This document shows positions 1 through 7,647 of a stretch of 43,972 nt of DNA, piece by piece. A model generated the notes under the pieces. The model did no database searches. It saw only the letters and a list, made by a program, of their open reading frames with translations, and was not told where the DNA came from. Origin of the DNA: an uncultured Aggregatibacter sp. (lineage in GTDB: Bacteria; Pseudomonadota; Gammaproteobacteria; Enterobacterales; Pasteurellaceae); assembly GCF_901873365.1 (NCBI RefSeq), contig NZ_CABFLM010000045.1, positions 1-43,972 of the forward strand, in the 5' to 3' direction. A program made the translations under genes and the position numbers. Every line of letters starts with the position of its first letter. Position 1 is the first letter of the stretch.

Positions 1-53
1 AGCAAGGGGCTTGTGATCTTTTAAAAAAATATAATCTTAACTAAGGCAGAAAA

Positions 54-404
54 ATGCATTTTACAGAAGAAATGAATAAAGAAATTGGCAAGGTTGTTAA
101 TGGCTTGAATGGATTATTGATGCTTGCTAAAGCATTTGATTTAAGCTTTTTAACCGATGATCATATCAATTTCGTTGAAAATTTGGTTCTTAAAACGGAT
201 CCTGTAATTGATTCGCTTAATGATCAGTTAAACGATAATCTTAATGATACGGAGGTTGAACTTTTTTCTGATGAAGAAGATGAACTTACAGATACTTTAG
301 GTGTTTGGGAAGATCTGAAAGAAGATTTAAATAAATTATCATCCGATTCATCAGTGCAAGATCTCAATGACATTATTGACAAATATGATGAGTATCTTTG
401 GTAG
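54..404 (+). CDS. Hypothetical acidic protein (116 aa)
   Basis: I do not recognise this protein. It is small, strongly acidic (runs such as SDEEDEL and DLKEDL) and has no signal peptide, membrane segment or cysteine, so it is probably cytosolic and helical. An AAGG-type ribosome site lies about 8 bases before the ATG and a strong terminator follows the stop. Size and acidity would suit an immunity or antitoxin protein paired with a toxin gene left of the window, but that is only an inference because the upstream gene is not visible. The reading frame is convincing as a gene; the function is open. Confidence 0.6.
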   Translation: MHFTEEMNKEIGKVVNGLNGLLMLAKAFDLSFLTDDHINFVENLVLKTDPVIDSLNDQLNDNLNDTEVELFSDEEDELTDTLGVWEDLKEDLNKLSSDSSVQDLNDIIDKYDEYLW

Positions 405-420
405 AGTTTAATTAGATTTA

Positions 421-457
421 ACCTGTTTCTAATGTTGGATAGAAACAGGTTTTTTAT
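421..457 (+). terminator. Rho-independent terminator after the acidic orphan gene
   Basis: A 12-bp stem (AACCTGTTTCTA pairing with TAGAAACAGGTT) with an 8-base loop is followed by six Ts. It lies 17 bases past the stop codon of the upstream gene. Confidence 0.9.
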
Positions 458-478
458 TCACACGATAGTTTATTGATG

Positions 479-637
479 CTATAAAATCTTTGCAAAAATC
501 GACCGCACTTTTTCGACGTCTTTCACTCCTGTCGTACTTTCCACGCCTGAATTCAGATCAACGCCGACACAATGTTGTGCCAATGCCGCATTAATATTGT
601 TTGGATTAATACCGCCTGCCAACAGGATTTTATGTTT
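479..637 (-). pseudogene. Truncated second copy of the trpCF 3' end (trpF domain)
   Basis: The minus strand encodes the last 50 or so residues of a phosphoribosylanthranilate isomerase, including the phosphate-binding LLAGGINPNN loop and DLNSGVES, and ends at its own stop. It aligns without gaps to 2029-2187 of the intact trpCF; I count 27 differences in 159 bases (about 83% identity). The match stops exactly at the left end of the IS1016 element, so the rest of the gene is gone. Both copies keep a USS coding K-V-R-S near the end. The divergence is too great for a fresh duplication and suggests import from a related species. Confidence 0.9.
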
Positions 638-1349
638 GGGGCTGACGTAGATTAGCAAGTGCGCTAGTCCATAAAAATGAAGATAACTCATTATAAATTA
701 AAGAAATCTATACAAAATAAGCTCCTTGAGTTTTTTGTATTAGAAGTTACACCCCGAGCAGCGGCTGATTTACTCGGTATCCAAGCCAATTCAGCGATTT
801 TGTTTTACCGAAAAATTCGTGAAGTCATTAGCTATCATTTAGCCCTTGAAGCCGATGAGGTTTTTTATGGTCAAATTGAGCTTGATGAAAGCTATTTTGG
901 AGGTCATCGTAAAGGAAAACGAGGTAGAGGCGCAGCAGGAAAAGTTGCTGTATTCGGTTTGTTAAAGAGACAAGGAAAAGTATTTACGGTGGTGGTAGAA
1001 AATACCAAAACAGAGACATTAATGCCTGTTATTGTGAGGAAAATCAAGCCTGATAGCTGGTTTTATACCGATACTTATCGAAGCTATGATGCCTTGATGT
1101 GAGCAAATTTCACCACGAACGAATCAATCATTCCGAACTATTTGCGGTGAAACAAAATTACATAAATGGAATAGAAAATTTCTGGAGTCAGGCGAAGAGA
1201 ATATTCCGAAAATATAATAGCATCGACCGAAAGAACTTTCCTTTATTCTTGAAGGAATGTGAATTTCGGTTTAACTTTGGAGCACCAAAAGAACAGCTTA
1301 AAACATTGCGAAAATGGTGTGGTATTTAAGACTAATCTACGTCAGCCCC
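638..1349 (+). mobile_element. IS1016-type insertion sequence (IS1595 family), 712 bp
   Basis: Perfect 18-bp terminal inverted repeats, GGGGCTGACGTAGATTAG at 638-655 and its complement at 1332-1349, enclose one transposase gene. Length, ends and protein fit IS1016, known from Haemophilus where it flanks the capsule locus. No target duplication is visible: the left flank is trpF sequence ending in TTATGTTT, the right flank begins TATAAAAATAA. This suggests an adjacent deletion or recombination between two copies after insertion. Confidence 0.93.
677..1329 (+). pseudogene. IS1016 transposase, broken by a one-base frameshift
   Basis: This is an ISXO2-like DDE transposase of the IS1595 family. 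The first reading frame (677-1102) carries the first catalytic acid in IELDESYFGG and the second in FYTDTYRSYDAL. It then runs into a stop, and the protein continues one frame over (1099-1329) with the third acid in GIENFWSQAKR. The expected sequence at the join is DALDVSKFHH; loss of one G near 1096 (GCCTTGATGTGAGC instead of GCCTTGGATGTGAGC) explains the break. The element is probably immobile unless helped in trans. A programmed frameshift is unlikely because no slippery run is present at the join. Confidence 0.88.
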
Positions 1350-1372
1350 TATAAAAATAATGAGTGGAAAAG

Positions 1373-1402
1373 AAAAGCACGCATCAGGCGTGTCGTGCTT
1401 TT
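1373..1402 (-). terminator. Terminator hairpin after the 176-aa membrane protein gene
   Basis: AAAAGCACG and CGTGCTTTT pair in a 9-bp stem with a 12-base loop. Read on the minus strand it follows the stop of the 1433-1963 gene by about 30 bases and is trailed by a T-rich stretch; it may also stop read-through from the IS element. Confidence 0.7.
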
Positions 1403-1432
1403 AGTGTGATGAATGCGATATTTTACCCGCGA

Positions 1433-1963
1433 CTATATTTTATATTCGTCTGGTAATCGATATTTTCTTCCTAGTAGGAAGAGGAAAATCAAAGCGGAAG
1501 CACTGTAGATTAACCATAAAATTCCGCCTCTTTCATGCTTTTGCCGTGCTTGTTTTGTGGCCTGTTCAATATAAGCCTCGGAAATATTACGAAAGCAATG
1601 TTTTTCCTCGGCATCTAAACAGCTTTTATTTAAGAAAGTATATCTATCTACATGAATGAATTCAATGCTGGATAATTGAAAGTTTCCGGCTTGGGGAAAA
1701 CCGCAATATTCGACATAGCATCGGTCGTTCATGTTTTTAGTTTGAATATATTGATTTAATTTGCCTGAAATTTTTTCTTTTTCTACTGTCACGTTAACAT
1801 TGTGATAAATTTTAGTTTCTAGATAATTTTCTAAAGGGACATCATCTTTTACAGCATTGATAAGATCATTGCTTAACATCAATGTGGCCACAACAAAATA
1901 TATCATCAGTATGCAAGAAAATGGATGAATAAACGTGATAAAAAAATTAAAAAGTTTTTTCAT
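1433..1963 (-). CDS. Hypothetical membrane protein with two transmembrane segments
   Basis: Unrecognised, 176 aa. A hydrophobic segment at residues about 7-30 is followed by a polar loop of roughly 120 residues and a second hydrophobic segment at about 148-165, ending in a short basic tail. The loop has five cysteines (including CYVEYC and a KSC/HC pair), so it could be disulfide-bonded outside the cytoplasm. AGGAG lies ideally placed before the ATG, supporting the start. The gene lies between the IS1016 element and the intact trpCF, in a segment bounded by two diverged copies of the trpF end, so it is probably accessory. No function can be given. Confidence 0.7.
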   Translation of the reverse strand: MKKLFNFFITFIHPFSCILMIYFVVATLMLSNDLINAVKDDVPLENYLETKIYHNVNVTVEKEKISGKLNQYIQTKNMNDRCYVEYCGFPQAGNFQLSSIEFIHVDRYTFLNKSCLDAEEKHCFRNISEAYIEQATKQARQKHERGGILWLIYSASALIFLFLLGRKYRLPDEYKI

Positions 1964-2028
1964 AAAATCTCCTGATTGAGGATGATATGAATTGAAAAGT
2001 GGCCCATACTTATTAACGTTTGCCGATT

Positions 2029-3459
2029 TTATAAAATTGCCTTAAAAATCGACCGCACTTTTTCAGCATCTTTCACACCGGGAGCGCTTTCCACGCCAGA
2101 ATTTAGATCCACACCGACACAATGTTGTGCTAACGCAGTGTCAATATTATTTGGATTAATACCGCCTGCCAACAGGATTTTATGTTTTAGTTGTGTCGGA
2201 ATCAATGACCAATTGAAAGTCTCACCGGTACCACCTTGTTGCGCGCCTGACTTGCTATCGAAAACAAAACGATCAATCGCAGAAACGTCGTCAAAAACCA
2301 CCGCACTTTTATGGGTTACATCCACAGAAATGGCTTTCCAAATACGAATGCTTTCAGGCAATTTGGTGCGAAGTGCGGTGATAAATTCCGCTGTTTCATC
2401 GCCATGCAACTGAACAGCATAGAGCTGTAATTGCTGTGCGATTTTCACGATAAAATCAATGTCTTGATTTTGAAACACGCCCACAAAACGAAGTGGGGCG
2501 GCCGTCACCAATTCTTGGGCTTGGCGTAAACTGACACAACGTTTGGAATTTTCGACAAAAATCAGCCCGCCGTACAATGCGCCGCTTTCGTAAACGGTTT
2601 TTACATCTTGTGCACGGGTTAAACCGCACACTTTGTTTTCGCCGAAAATGACTTCACGCACGGCGTTGTTTAAGTCGGGACTGCCCATTAAACTGCTGCC
2701 GATTAAAAAACCGTGAGCAACCTGTTGCAATTCGCGTACTTGTTGATGATGGTAAATGCCTGATTCGCTGATGATTCGCACATCGGCAGGAATGCGGTCG
2801 GCATATTGAGTGGTTAATGCCACCACGCGGTTTAAATCCACGCTTAAATCGTGCAAATTACGATTATTTACGCCGATAATTTTCGCCCCTAACGCCAAGG
2901 CGCGTTCAAATTCTTCTTCGTTACTGGTTTCGGTCAACACGCCCATGCCAAGAGAATGTGCCAAATCCGCCAAGATGCGATAAGTTTCGTCATTCACCAC
3001 CGAAAGCATGAGTAAAATCGCGTCGGCTTGGTAAAAACGCGCCAAATAAACCTGATATTCGCTGATCATAAAGTCTTTACACAACACCGGTTGTGTGACA
3101 ACGTCGCGAACTTGTTTGATATAGGCAAAATCGCCTTGGAAGTATTTTTCATCGGTCAGCACAGAAATCGCATTGGCATAGTTTTTATAGACCCGCGCAA
3201 TTTCTGTCGGTTTAAATTCACTGCGAATCAATCCCTTGGAAGGCGAGGCTTTTTTACATTCTAAAATGTACGCCGGTTTTTGGTGCGTGCCTTTTGCCAA
3301 CGCATCATAAAAAGCGCGGTCGGATTTTTGAATGTTTTTTTCAAAATCACTTAATGGAAATTCCGCTTCTTTGTTTTTTACCCATTCGGCTTTATCGAGC
3401 ACGATTTTTTGTAACACTGTAGCTGTTTCAAGCGGTTTGGAAAAGTCTTGTGTGATCAT
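2029..3459 (-). CDS. trpCF: Bifunctional indole-3-glycerol-phosphate synthase / phosphoribosylanthranilate isomerase
   Basis: A single 476-aa cytosolic enzyme catalyses two successive tryptophan steps: isomerisation of phosphoribosylanthranilate (C-terminal domain) and ring closure to indole-3-glycerol phosphate (N-terminal domain). The first ~255 residues are an IGPS barrel with ECKKASPSKG, CKDFMI, GVNNRNL and ISESG motifs. From about residue 256 the TrpF barrel follows, with VCGLTR (catalytic Cys), VQLHGDE, FDSK (catalytic Asp), LLAGGI and DLNSGVES. The trpC-trpF fusion and length are as in enteric bacteria and Haemophilus. It is the last gene of the operon, 34 bases after trpD. A USS near the 3' end encodes KVRS. 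Confidence 0.97.
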   Translation of the reverse strand: MITQDFSKPLETATVLQKIVLDKAEWVKNKEAEFPLSDFEKNIQKSDRAFYDALAKGTHQKPAYILECKKASPSKGLIRSEFKPTEIARVYKNYANAISVLTDEKYFQGDFAYIKQVRDVVTQPVLCKDFMISEYQVYLARFYQADAILLMLSVVNDETYRILADLAHSLGMGVLTETSNEEEFERALALGAKIIGVNNRNLHDLSVDLNRVVALTTQYADRIPADVRIISESGIYHHQQVRELQQVAHGFLIGSSLMGSPDLNNAVREVIFGENKVCGLTRAQDVKTVYESGALYGGLIFVENSKRCVSLRQAQELVTAAPLRFVGVFQNQDIDFIVKIAQQLQLYAVQLHGDETAEFITALRTKLPESIRIWKAISVDVTHKSAVVFDDVSAIDRFVFDSKSGAQQGGTGETFNWSLIPTQLKHKILLAGGINPNNIDTALAQHCVGVDLNSGVESAPGVKDAEKVRSIFKAIL

Positions 3460-3493
3460 GTTTATGTCTTATTTTTGAAAACGGATCTTTAAA

Positions 3494-4498
3494 TTAATAG
3501 GTCGTCAATTTCTGTAAAGTTTCAAACGGCTTGCCTTGCGCAATCACATCCAATACTCGTTGCGCATTATGTTTAATGTCTTCTTGTCCGAACAGTTTTA
3601 GTAAGAGGGCAGTGTTCATGGCAACGGCTTGGTTGTGTTCCGCTTTGCCTTTGCCTTGTAAAAGTGCGGTGATCATTTGCGCATTTTCTGTCGGTTCGCC
3701 ACCGCGCAAACTTTCCAACGGTTTGACGTGGAAACCAAAATCTTGCGGTGTTAAGGTATAACGTTCAATCTCGCCGTTACGCACTTCCGCCACATCTGTC
3801 GCGCCATGAATGGCCACTTCATCTAAGCCACTGCCGTGCACGATAATCGTGTGTTCGTGACCTAATTGAGCAACGGTTTTAGCATAAATATCAATCAGTT
3901 CAGGAGAATAAACGCCGAGCAATTGACGTTTTGGACGTGCCGGATTAATAAGCGGACCAAGAATATTAAAGAGTGTTCGAGTTTTTAGGGCTTGGCGTAC
4001 CGGTACAACATATTTGAAGCCCGGATGATATTGCTGTGCAAACAAGAAGCAGATGCCGATGTCATCCAATGCTTGGCGGGCTTGTTCTGGCGACATGGCA
4101 ATATTGACGCCAAGTGCGGTTAATAAATCGCTTGAACCGGTTTTACTGGAAACGCTACGGTTGCCATGTTTCGCTACTTTGGCACCACAAGCGGCTGCGA
4201 CGATAGCGGACGCCGTAGAAATATTGATGGTATTGGCGCCGTCACCGCCTGTGCCGACGATGTCAGCAAAGGGGTAATCGGGTGTGGGAAACGGTTTGGC
4301 ATTTTTAACGGCGGCTAATACGGCACCGTTGACTTCATCGATGGTTTCGCCACGCACTTTGAGTGCCACTAACATGGCGGCGATTTGTTCGTTGCTTAAT
4401 TCACCCAACATGATGGCGTTAAATAAGGCTTCGCTTTCCGCGGCGGTTAAGGTTTGTGCACCATAAAGTTTTTCTAATAGAGTTTGGTTTTCCATCAT
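3494..4498 (-). CDS. trpD: Anthranilate phosphoribosyltransferase
   Basis: It transfers the phosphoribosyl group from PRPP to anthranilate, the second tryptophan step. The 334-aa protein has the family hallmarks: a short helical N-terminal domain, then the PRPP loop VGTGGDGANTINIST (about residues 82-96), KHGNRSVSSKTGSSD, and NPARPKRQLLGVYS. It is of normal length and unfused; in E. coli the trpG domain is fused to TrpD, but here trpG is separate upstream. The ATG pair at the start (ATGATGGAA) follows AAGGA, so either Met could be used. It begins 8 bases after the tautomerase-like gene and precedes trpCF, so translation is probably coupled. Confidence 0.97.
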   Translation of the reverse strand: MMENQTLLEKLYGAQTLTAAESEALFNAIMLGELSNEQIAAMLVALKVRGETIDEVNGAVLAAVKNAKPFPTPDYPFADIVGTGGDGANTINISTASAIVAAACGAKVAKHGNRSVSSKTGSSDLLTALGVNIAMSPEQARQALDDIGICFLFAQQYHPGFKYVVPVRQALKTRTLFNILGPLINPARPKRQLLGVYSPELIDIYAKTVAQLGHEHTIIVHGSGLDEVAIHGATDVAEVRNGEIERYTLTPQDFGFHVKPLESLRGGEPTENAQMITALLQGKGKAEHNQAVAMNTALLLKLFGQEDIKHNAQRVLDVIAQGKPFETLQKLTTY

Positions 4499-4506
4499 AC
4501 TTGTCC

Positions 4507-4899
4507 TTATTTATTAATATCGTAATCCAAATCGCGTGCTTCATCACCAGTCATGCCACGGAAGCCCCAACAATGCGCAGGTTGTTCTTTGATGGTGATT
4601 TCCACGTCAAATGGGCTAATACCTAGTTTGTATTCAAATTCGCTGAACAACATTTTGATTAAACGTTTTTTAGTTTGTTCTAAACGACCCTGCATTAAAT
4701 TGATTTCAATCACCATGTAATTGTCGGTGCGGTTTGTGGTATGCGGGTAGTAAAAATCATCGTCTTCCAAACAAATAAAACGAAGCGCGTGCTTGCCTTT
4801 GGCAACATCTAAACCGAGTTCCAGGCAGTTATAAATCACCTCCGCTACAGCAGATTTGCGCGGGGAAAGGGTACGTTTTAAGCCATATACTGTGATCAT
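4507..4899 (-). CDS. Tautomerase/MIF-fold protein (HI1388.1 family) inside the trp operon
   Basis: This 130-aa protein matches the Haemophilus influenzae HI1388.1 family, which sits at the same place in that operon; I recall the H. influenzae structure as a tautomerase/MIF fold. Typical parts are the conserved RFICLEDDDFYYP and the C-terminal GFRGMTGDEARDLDYDI. Tautomerases use an N-terminal proline after Met removal, yet here residue 2 is Ile (MITVYG), so a classical proton transfer is doubtful. It lies between trpG and trpD, separated from trpG by an inverted-repeat element and from trpD by 8 bases. Its role in the pathway is unknown. Confidence 0.85.
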   Translation of the reverse strand: MITVYGLKRTLSPRKSAVAEVIYNCLELGLDVAKGKHALRFICLEDDDFYYPHTTNRTDNYMVIEINLMQGRLEQTKKRLIKMLFSEFEYKLGISPFDVEITIKEQPAHCWGFRGMTGDEARDLDYDINK

Positions 4900-4918
4900 G
4901 TTTTGTCCTTTTTTATTT

Positions 4919-5065
4919 AAAATCTCCCTCTTTAGAAAAGAGGAACTGGGGAGATTGGAAAAATATTGTTATTGAATAAAAATCAAATGAAATTTATTAA
5001 CTTACTCTGTTTTATGACGACTGCCAAATCTCCCCTAACCCCTCTTTGCTAAAGAGGGGAAGTGG
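4919..5065. repeat. MITE-like inverted-repeat element in the trp operon
   Basis: The left part (4919-4957, AATCTCCC..CTTTAGAAAAGAGG..GGGGAGATTGG) and the right part (5024-5065, CCAAATCTCCCC..CCTCTTTGCTAAAGAGG) are imperfect inverted copies, each also a hairpin on its own (CCTCTTT..AAAGAGG). The ~65 bp between them is A+T rich. It begins 4 bases past the trpG stop. Similar CTCTTTGCTAAAGAG hairpins occur between genes in many Gram-negative bacteria, as I recall. Confidence 0.75.
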
Positions 5066-5069
5066 TATA

Positions 5070-5654
5070 TTAATTCCGTTTCAACAACCATTCCACCGAT
5101 TGCGCCAATAACTGAGCCCCTTGTACCGTTAAAATGGATTCGGGATGAAATTGGAAGCTACAAATGGGCAAAGTGCGGTGGCGAATTGCCATGTTTATGC
5201 CATGATAAGAAGCGTTCGGAATCAATTCATCGGGTAAATTAATGCCCATGAGGGAATGATAGCGTGCGACCGGCATTGGGTTAGTCAAACCTTTGAACAT
5301 GGCTTCATTGTCGTGTTCAATGCGGGACACTTTGCCGTGCAAAATTTCACCCGCATGAACGACTTTACCACCAAAGGCCTCGATTAACGCTTGATGCCCC
5401 AAACAAATGCCCAACATCGGTACTTTGCCGATTAAGCGCTTAATCAACGGAATCATATTACCCGCTTCATCCGGCGTGCCCGGCCCGGGGGAGAGGGCAA
5501 GAATCGTATCCGGCTGCGCCAAGGCGTTTTTTTCTAAAATCGCTAAATCGCAATCGTTGCGGTAAATATGAACCTGATGTCCCAATCCGCGAAATTGATC
5601 CACCAAATTGTAAGTAAAGGAATCAAAGTTATCTAAAAATAAAATGGTTGCCAT
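5070..5654 (-). CDS. trpG: Anthranilate synthase glutamine amidotransferase component
   Basis: TrpG splits glutamine and passes ammonia to TrpE to make anthranilate from chorismate. The 194-aa protein is a class I amidotransferase: nucleophile Cys in MLGICLGHQ, and His-Glu of the triad in QFHPES near residue 165-170. ALSPGPGTP is the usual oxyanion strand. I take the start at MATILFLDNFDS (5654), preceded by AGGAGT at ideal spacing; an upstream in-frame extension overlaps trpE in another frame and is spurious. The gene follows trpE by 10 bases, so the two subunits are probably made in step. Confidence 0.96.
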   Translation of the reverse strand: MATILFLDNFDSFTYNLVDQFRGLGHQVHIYRNDCDLAILEKNALAQPDTILALSPGPGTPDEAGNMIPLIKRLIGKVPMLGICLGHQALIEAFGGKVVHAGEILHGKVSRIEHDNEAMFKGLTNPMPVARYHSLMGINLPDELIPNASYHGINMAIRHRTLPICSFQFHPESILTVQGAQLLAQSVEWLLKRN

Positions 5655-5664
5655 GATGTCACTC

Positions 5665-7212
5665 CTATTGATTCGCTTTCTTATTGGTTTGTACGATGGC
5701 GTTGATGACCGCGCGCGCTTTGTGACGGGTTTCGTCGGCTTCCATTTGCAGGTCGGAATCCAACACCATACCACAACCGGCTTGCACATGGGCAATGCCG
5801 TTTTGCACGAAGGCAGAGCGAATCACAATACAGGTGTCAAAATTGCCATCAGATTGTAAATAGCCCACGGCACCGCCGTAACTGTGGCGTTTTTGTTGTT
5901 CAAATTGATAAATTAACTGCATGGCTTTAATTTTCGGCGCGCCGGTTAGCGTCCCCATGTTCATGCAGGCTTGATAAGCGTGTAATGCATCCAGTTCAGG
6001 GCGAAGTTTACCTACAACGCGAGAGACAAGGTGCATAATGTGCGAATAACGATCTACTTGCATTAAATCTTTTACATGGCGGGTTTTACTTTCGCACACG
6101 CGGGCGATGTCGTTACGCGCTAAATCCACCAACATCAAATGTTCCGCCTGTTCTTTATGATCCAAACGCAATTCCAGTTCCAAACGGGAATCTAATTCGG
6201 GATCGATATTGCCGTCAGCATCAAAGCCGCGCGGACGGGAACCGGCAATCGGATAGATCTCCAACTGACGGGTAGTTTGCGAATATTTCAAGGCACTTTC
6301 CGGTGAAGCACCGAACAGAGTGAAATCCTCGTCTTGAATAAAGAACATATACGGGCTTGGGTTGTTCTGTTTTAACTGACGATAAGTCGCCAACGTGTTC
6401 GGGCATTCAAGGGAGAAACGACGGGACGGCACGATTTGGAACACGTCGCCGCAATAAATATGTTGCTTCAGGCGTTCAATAATTTTCTTGAATTTATCAT
6501 CATCTAAATTAATGGCAACCTCGGTAGAAGCCGGTTTGAGGCTCAAGTGCGGTCGAATTTCCAAGAGTTTTTTGGCAATCTCTTGGGCGTTCTGCTGCAG
6601 TGTCGCCAACGCATTTTGTGCAAAACAAAAGGTTTGTAATTCCGCTTGTTGCAATTGATGGTCGATCACCAGTAATTGTTCCGCTAAATAAAAGCAATAA
6701 TCCGGGCAGGTAATGCCATCATCTTGCAAGGTGATATTTTCCATCGGAATAAAATTTGCCACTAGGTCATAGGCGAATAATCCACCTAAAAAAACAGGTA
6801 ACGAGCTTGCCTGATAAAGTTTGGTGAAACAACGCAATCCGTCGAAAATGCTGTGCGCCAATAATTTGCTGTCTTCGTCTGCATTATTGTCGACAGGCTT
6901 GAATTCCACTTGCAGTTCGGTGCTTGTTTGGGATGTTACGTTTATCTGTGCCGAGAGCTTTTGCGCAATTAACGGTAACACTGCGGCACCGTTGTCGGTC
7001 AACGCATGAAAAGTGACGCTTTGCCCCAAACAGGAAATTTTCATGGCCGCATTAACGAGTAATAAACTTTTCAGACTGTTTTTGCTGGAAATTTCGGCAG
7101 ATTCTAACAGTAGCGTATTCGGTTTGTTTTCACATAAGGTGGCGAAAATAGCGGTAGGGTCGCTGTGATAAGGTACGTTTTGCGTAAAAGTTTGAATAAA
7201 AGCAGATGACAT
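5665..7212 (-). CDS. trpE: Anthranilate synthase component I
   Basis: It converts chorismate to anthranilate with ammonia from TrpG, the committed step of tryptophan synthesis. The 515-aa protein has the N-terminal LLLESAEI..S motif that in this family binds tryptophan for feedback inhibition, and a C-terminal chorismate-utilising domain: FQIVPSRRF, YPIAGSRPRG, LVDLARNDIARVC, GTLTGAPKIKAM and YGGAVGYL. I choose the ATG at 7212 (MSSAFIQTF) because AAGGAA lies 7-8 bases before it; ATG at 7218 is too close. First gene of the operon, behind a TrpR-type operator. Confidence 0.97.
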   Translation of the reverse strand: MSSAFIQTFTQNVPYHSDPTAIFATLCENKPNTLLLESAEISSKNSLKSLLLVNAAMKISCLGQSVTFHALTDNGAAVLPLIAQKLSAQINVTSQTSTELQVEFKPVDNNADEDSKLLAHSIFDGLRCFTKLYQASSLPVFLGGLFAYDLVANFIPMENITLQDDGITCPDYCFYLAEQLLVIDHQLQQAELQTFCFAQNALATLQQNAQEIAKKLLEIRPHLSLKPASTEVAINLDDDKFKKIIERLKQHIYCGDVFQIVPSRRFSLECPNTLATYRQLKQNNPSPYMFFIQDEDFTLFGASPESALKYSQTTRQLEIYPIAGSRPRGFDADGNIDPELDSRLELELRLDHKEQAEHLMLVDLARNDIARVCESKTRHVKDLMQVDRYSHIMHLVSRVVGKLRPELDALHAYQACMNMGTLTGAPKIKAMQLIYQFEQQKRHSYGGAVGYLQSDGNFDTCIVIRSAFVQNGIAHVQAGCGMVLDSDLQMEADETRHKARAVINAIVQTNKKANQ

Positions 7213-7242
7213 TCTCATTTCCTTAAAACATAAAATCAAGTT

Positions 7243-7276
7243 GCACTATTAAACTAGTACAAAAATTAAAAGTCAA
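7243..7276 (-). promoter_or_regulatory. trpE promoter with overlapping TrpR operator
   Basis: On the minus strand TTGACT (-35, 7276-7271), a 17-base spacer and TTTAAT (-10, 7253-7248) form a good sigma-70 promoter. The 18-mer GTACTAGTTTAATAGTGC at 7260-7243 covers the -10 and matches the symmetric TrpR operator GTACTAGTTAACTAGTAC at 15 of 18 positions. Transcription should start near 7241, leaving about 30 bases before the trpE ATG. Confidence 0.88.
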
Positions 7277-7384
7277 GGAGAAATCGATTTTTTGTTAAGG
7301 AATCGGTTCACGGTGCGTTTAAAAAGGAGAGGGAACATTCTTCCAAAGATAGAATTGAAAAGTGCGGTGGATTTTGGCGGTATT

Positions 7385-7633
7385 TTATAAATCGATTTCT
7401 AAATCTTCTTCTACGTGACAGCAACAAAGCAAGATTTCATCTTCCAACAAAAAGGCAAGGGGCGGCTCTTTGTAGGAAACCCGACCTTTTTTTAATTTAA
7501 CCCGACAAGCGCCACAATAACCGCTGCGGCATTGATATTCGTGCTGAATGCCGAGCTGTTCTAACCGCGCCAGTAAGGGAAGACGATTATCGTGCTCAAT
7601 AATTTGTTGGCGTCGTAATAAATGGATTTTCAT
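7385..7633 (-). CDS. yfaE: 2Fe-2S ferredoxin, YfaE-type (ribonucleotide reductase maintenance)
   Basis: An 82-aa plant-type ferredoxin. The cluster ligands are visible as CRSGYCGACR (C-x4-C-x2-C) and the distal Cys in ILLCCCHVEEDL. YfaE of E. coli reduces the diiron-tyrosyl centre of class Ia ribonucleotide reductase (NrdB), and the CRSGYCGAC signature and size fit that subgroup. In E. coli the gene follows nrdAB; here it follows ybhK by 14 bases and no nrd gene is near. A weak ribosome site suggests coupling to ybhK. The fold is certain; the NrdB role is inferred from similarity. Confidence 0.88.
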   Translation of the reverse strand: MKIHLLRRQQIIEHDNRLPLLARLEQLGIQHEYQCRSGYCGACRVKLKKGRVSYKEPPLAFLLEDEILLCCCHVEEDLEIDL

Positions 7634-7647
7634 TGTTGCGTGGGAGG

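Noticed and set aside
1090..1105. Programmed -1 frameshift in the IS1016 transposase
   Set aside because: No A- or T-rich slippery heptamer at the join; a simple one-base loss restores the expected protein.
5655..5795. An N-terminal extension of TrpG by 47 residues
   Set aside because: It overlaps the trpE end in another frame, is basic and low-complexity, while AGGAGT marks the start at 5654.
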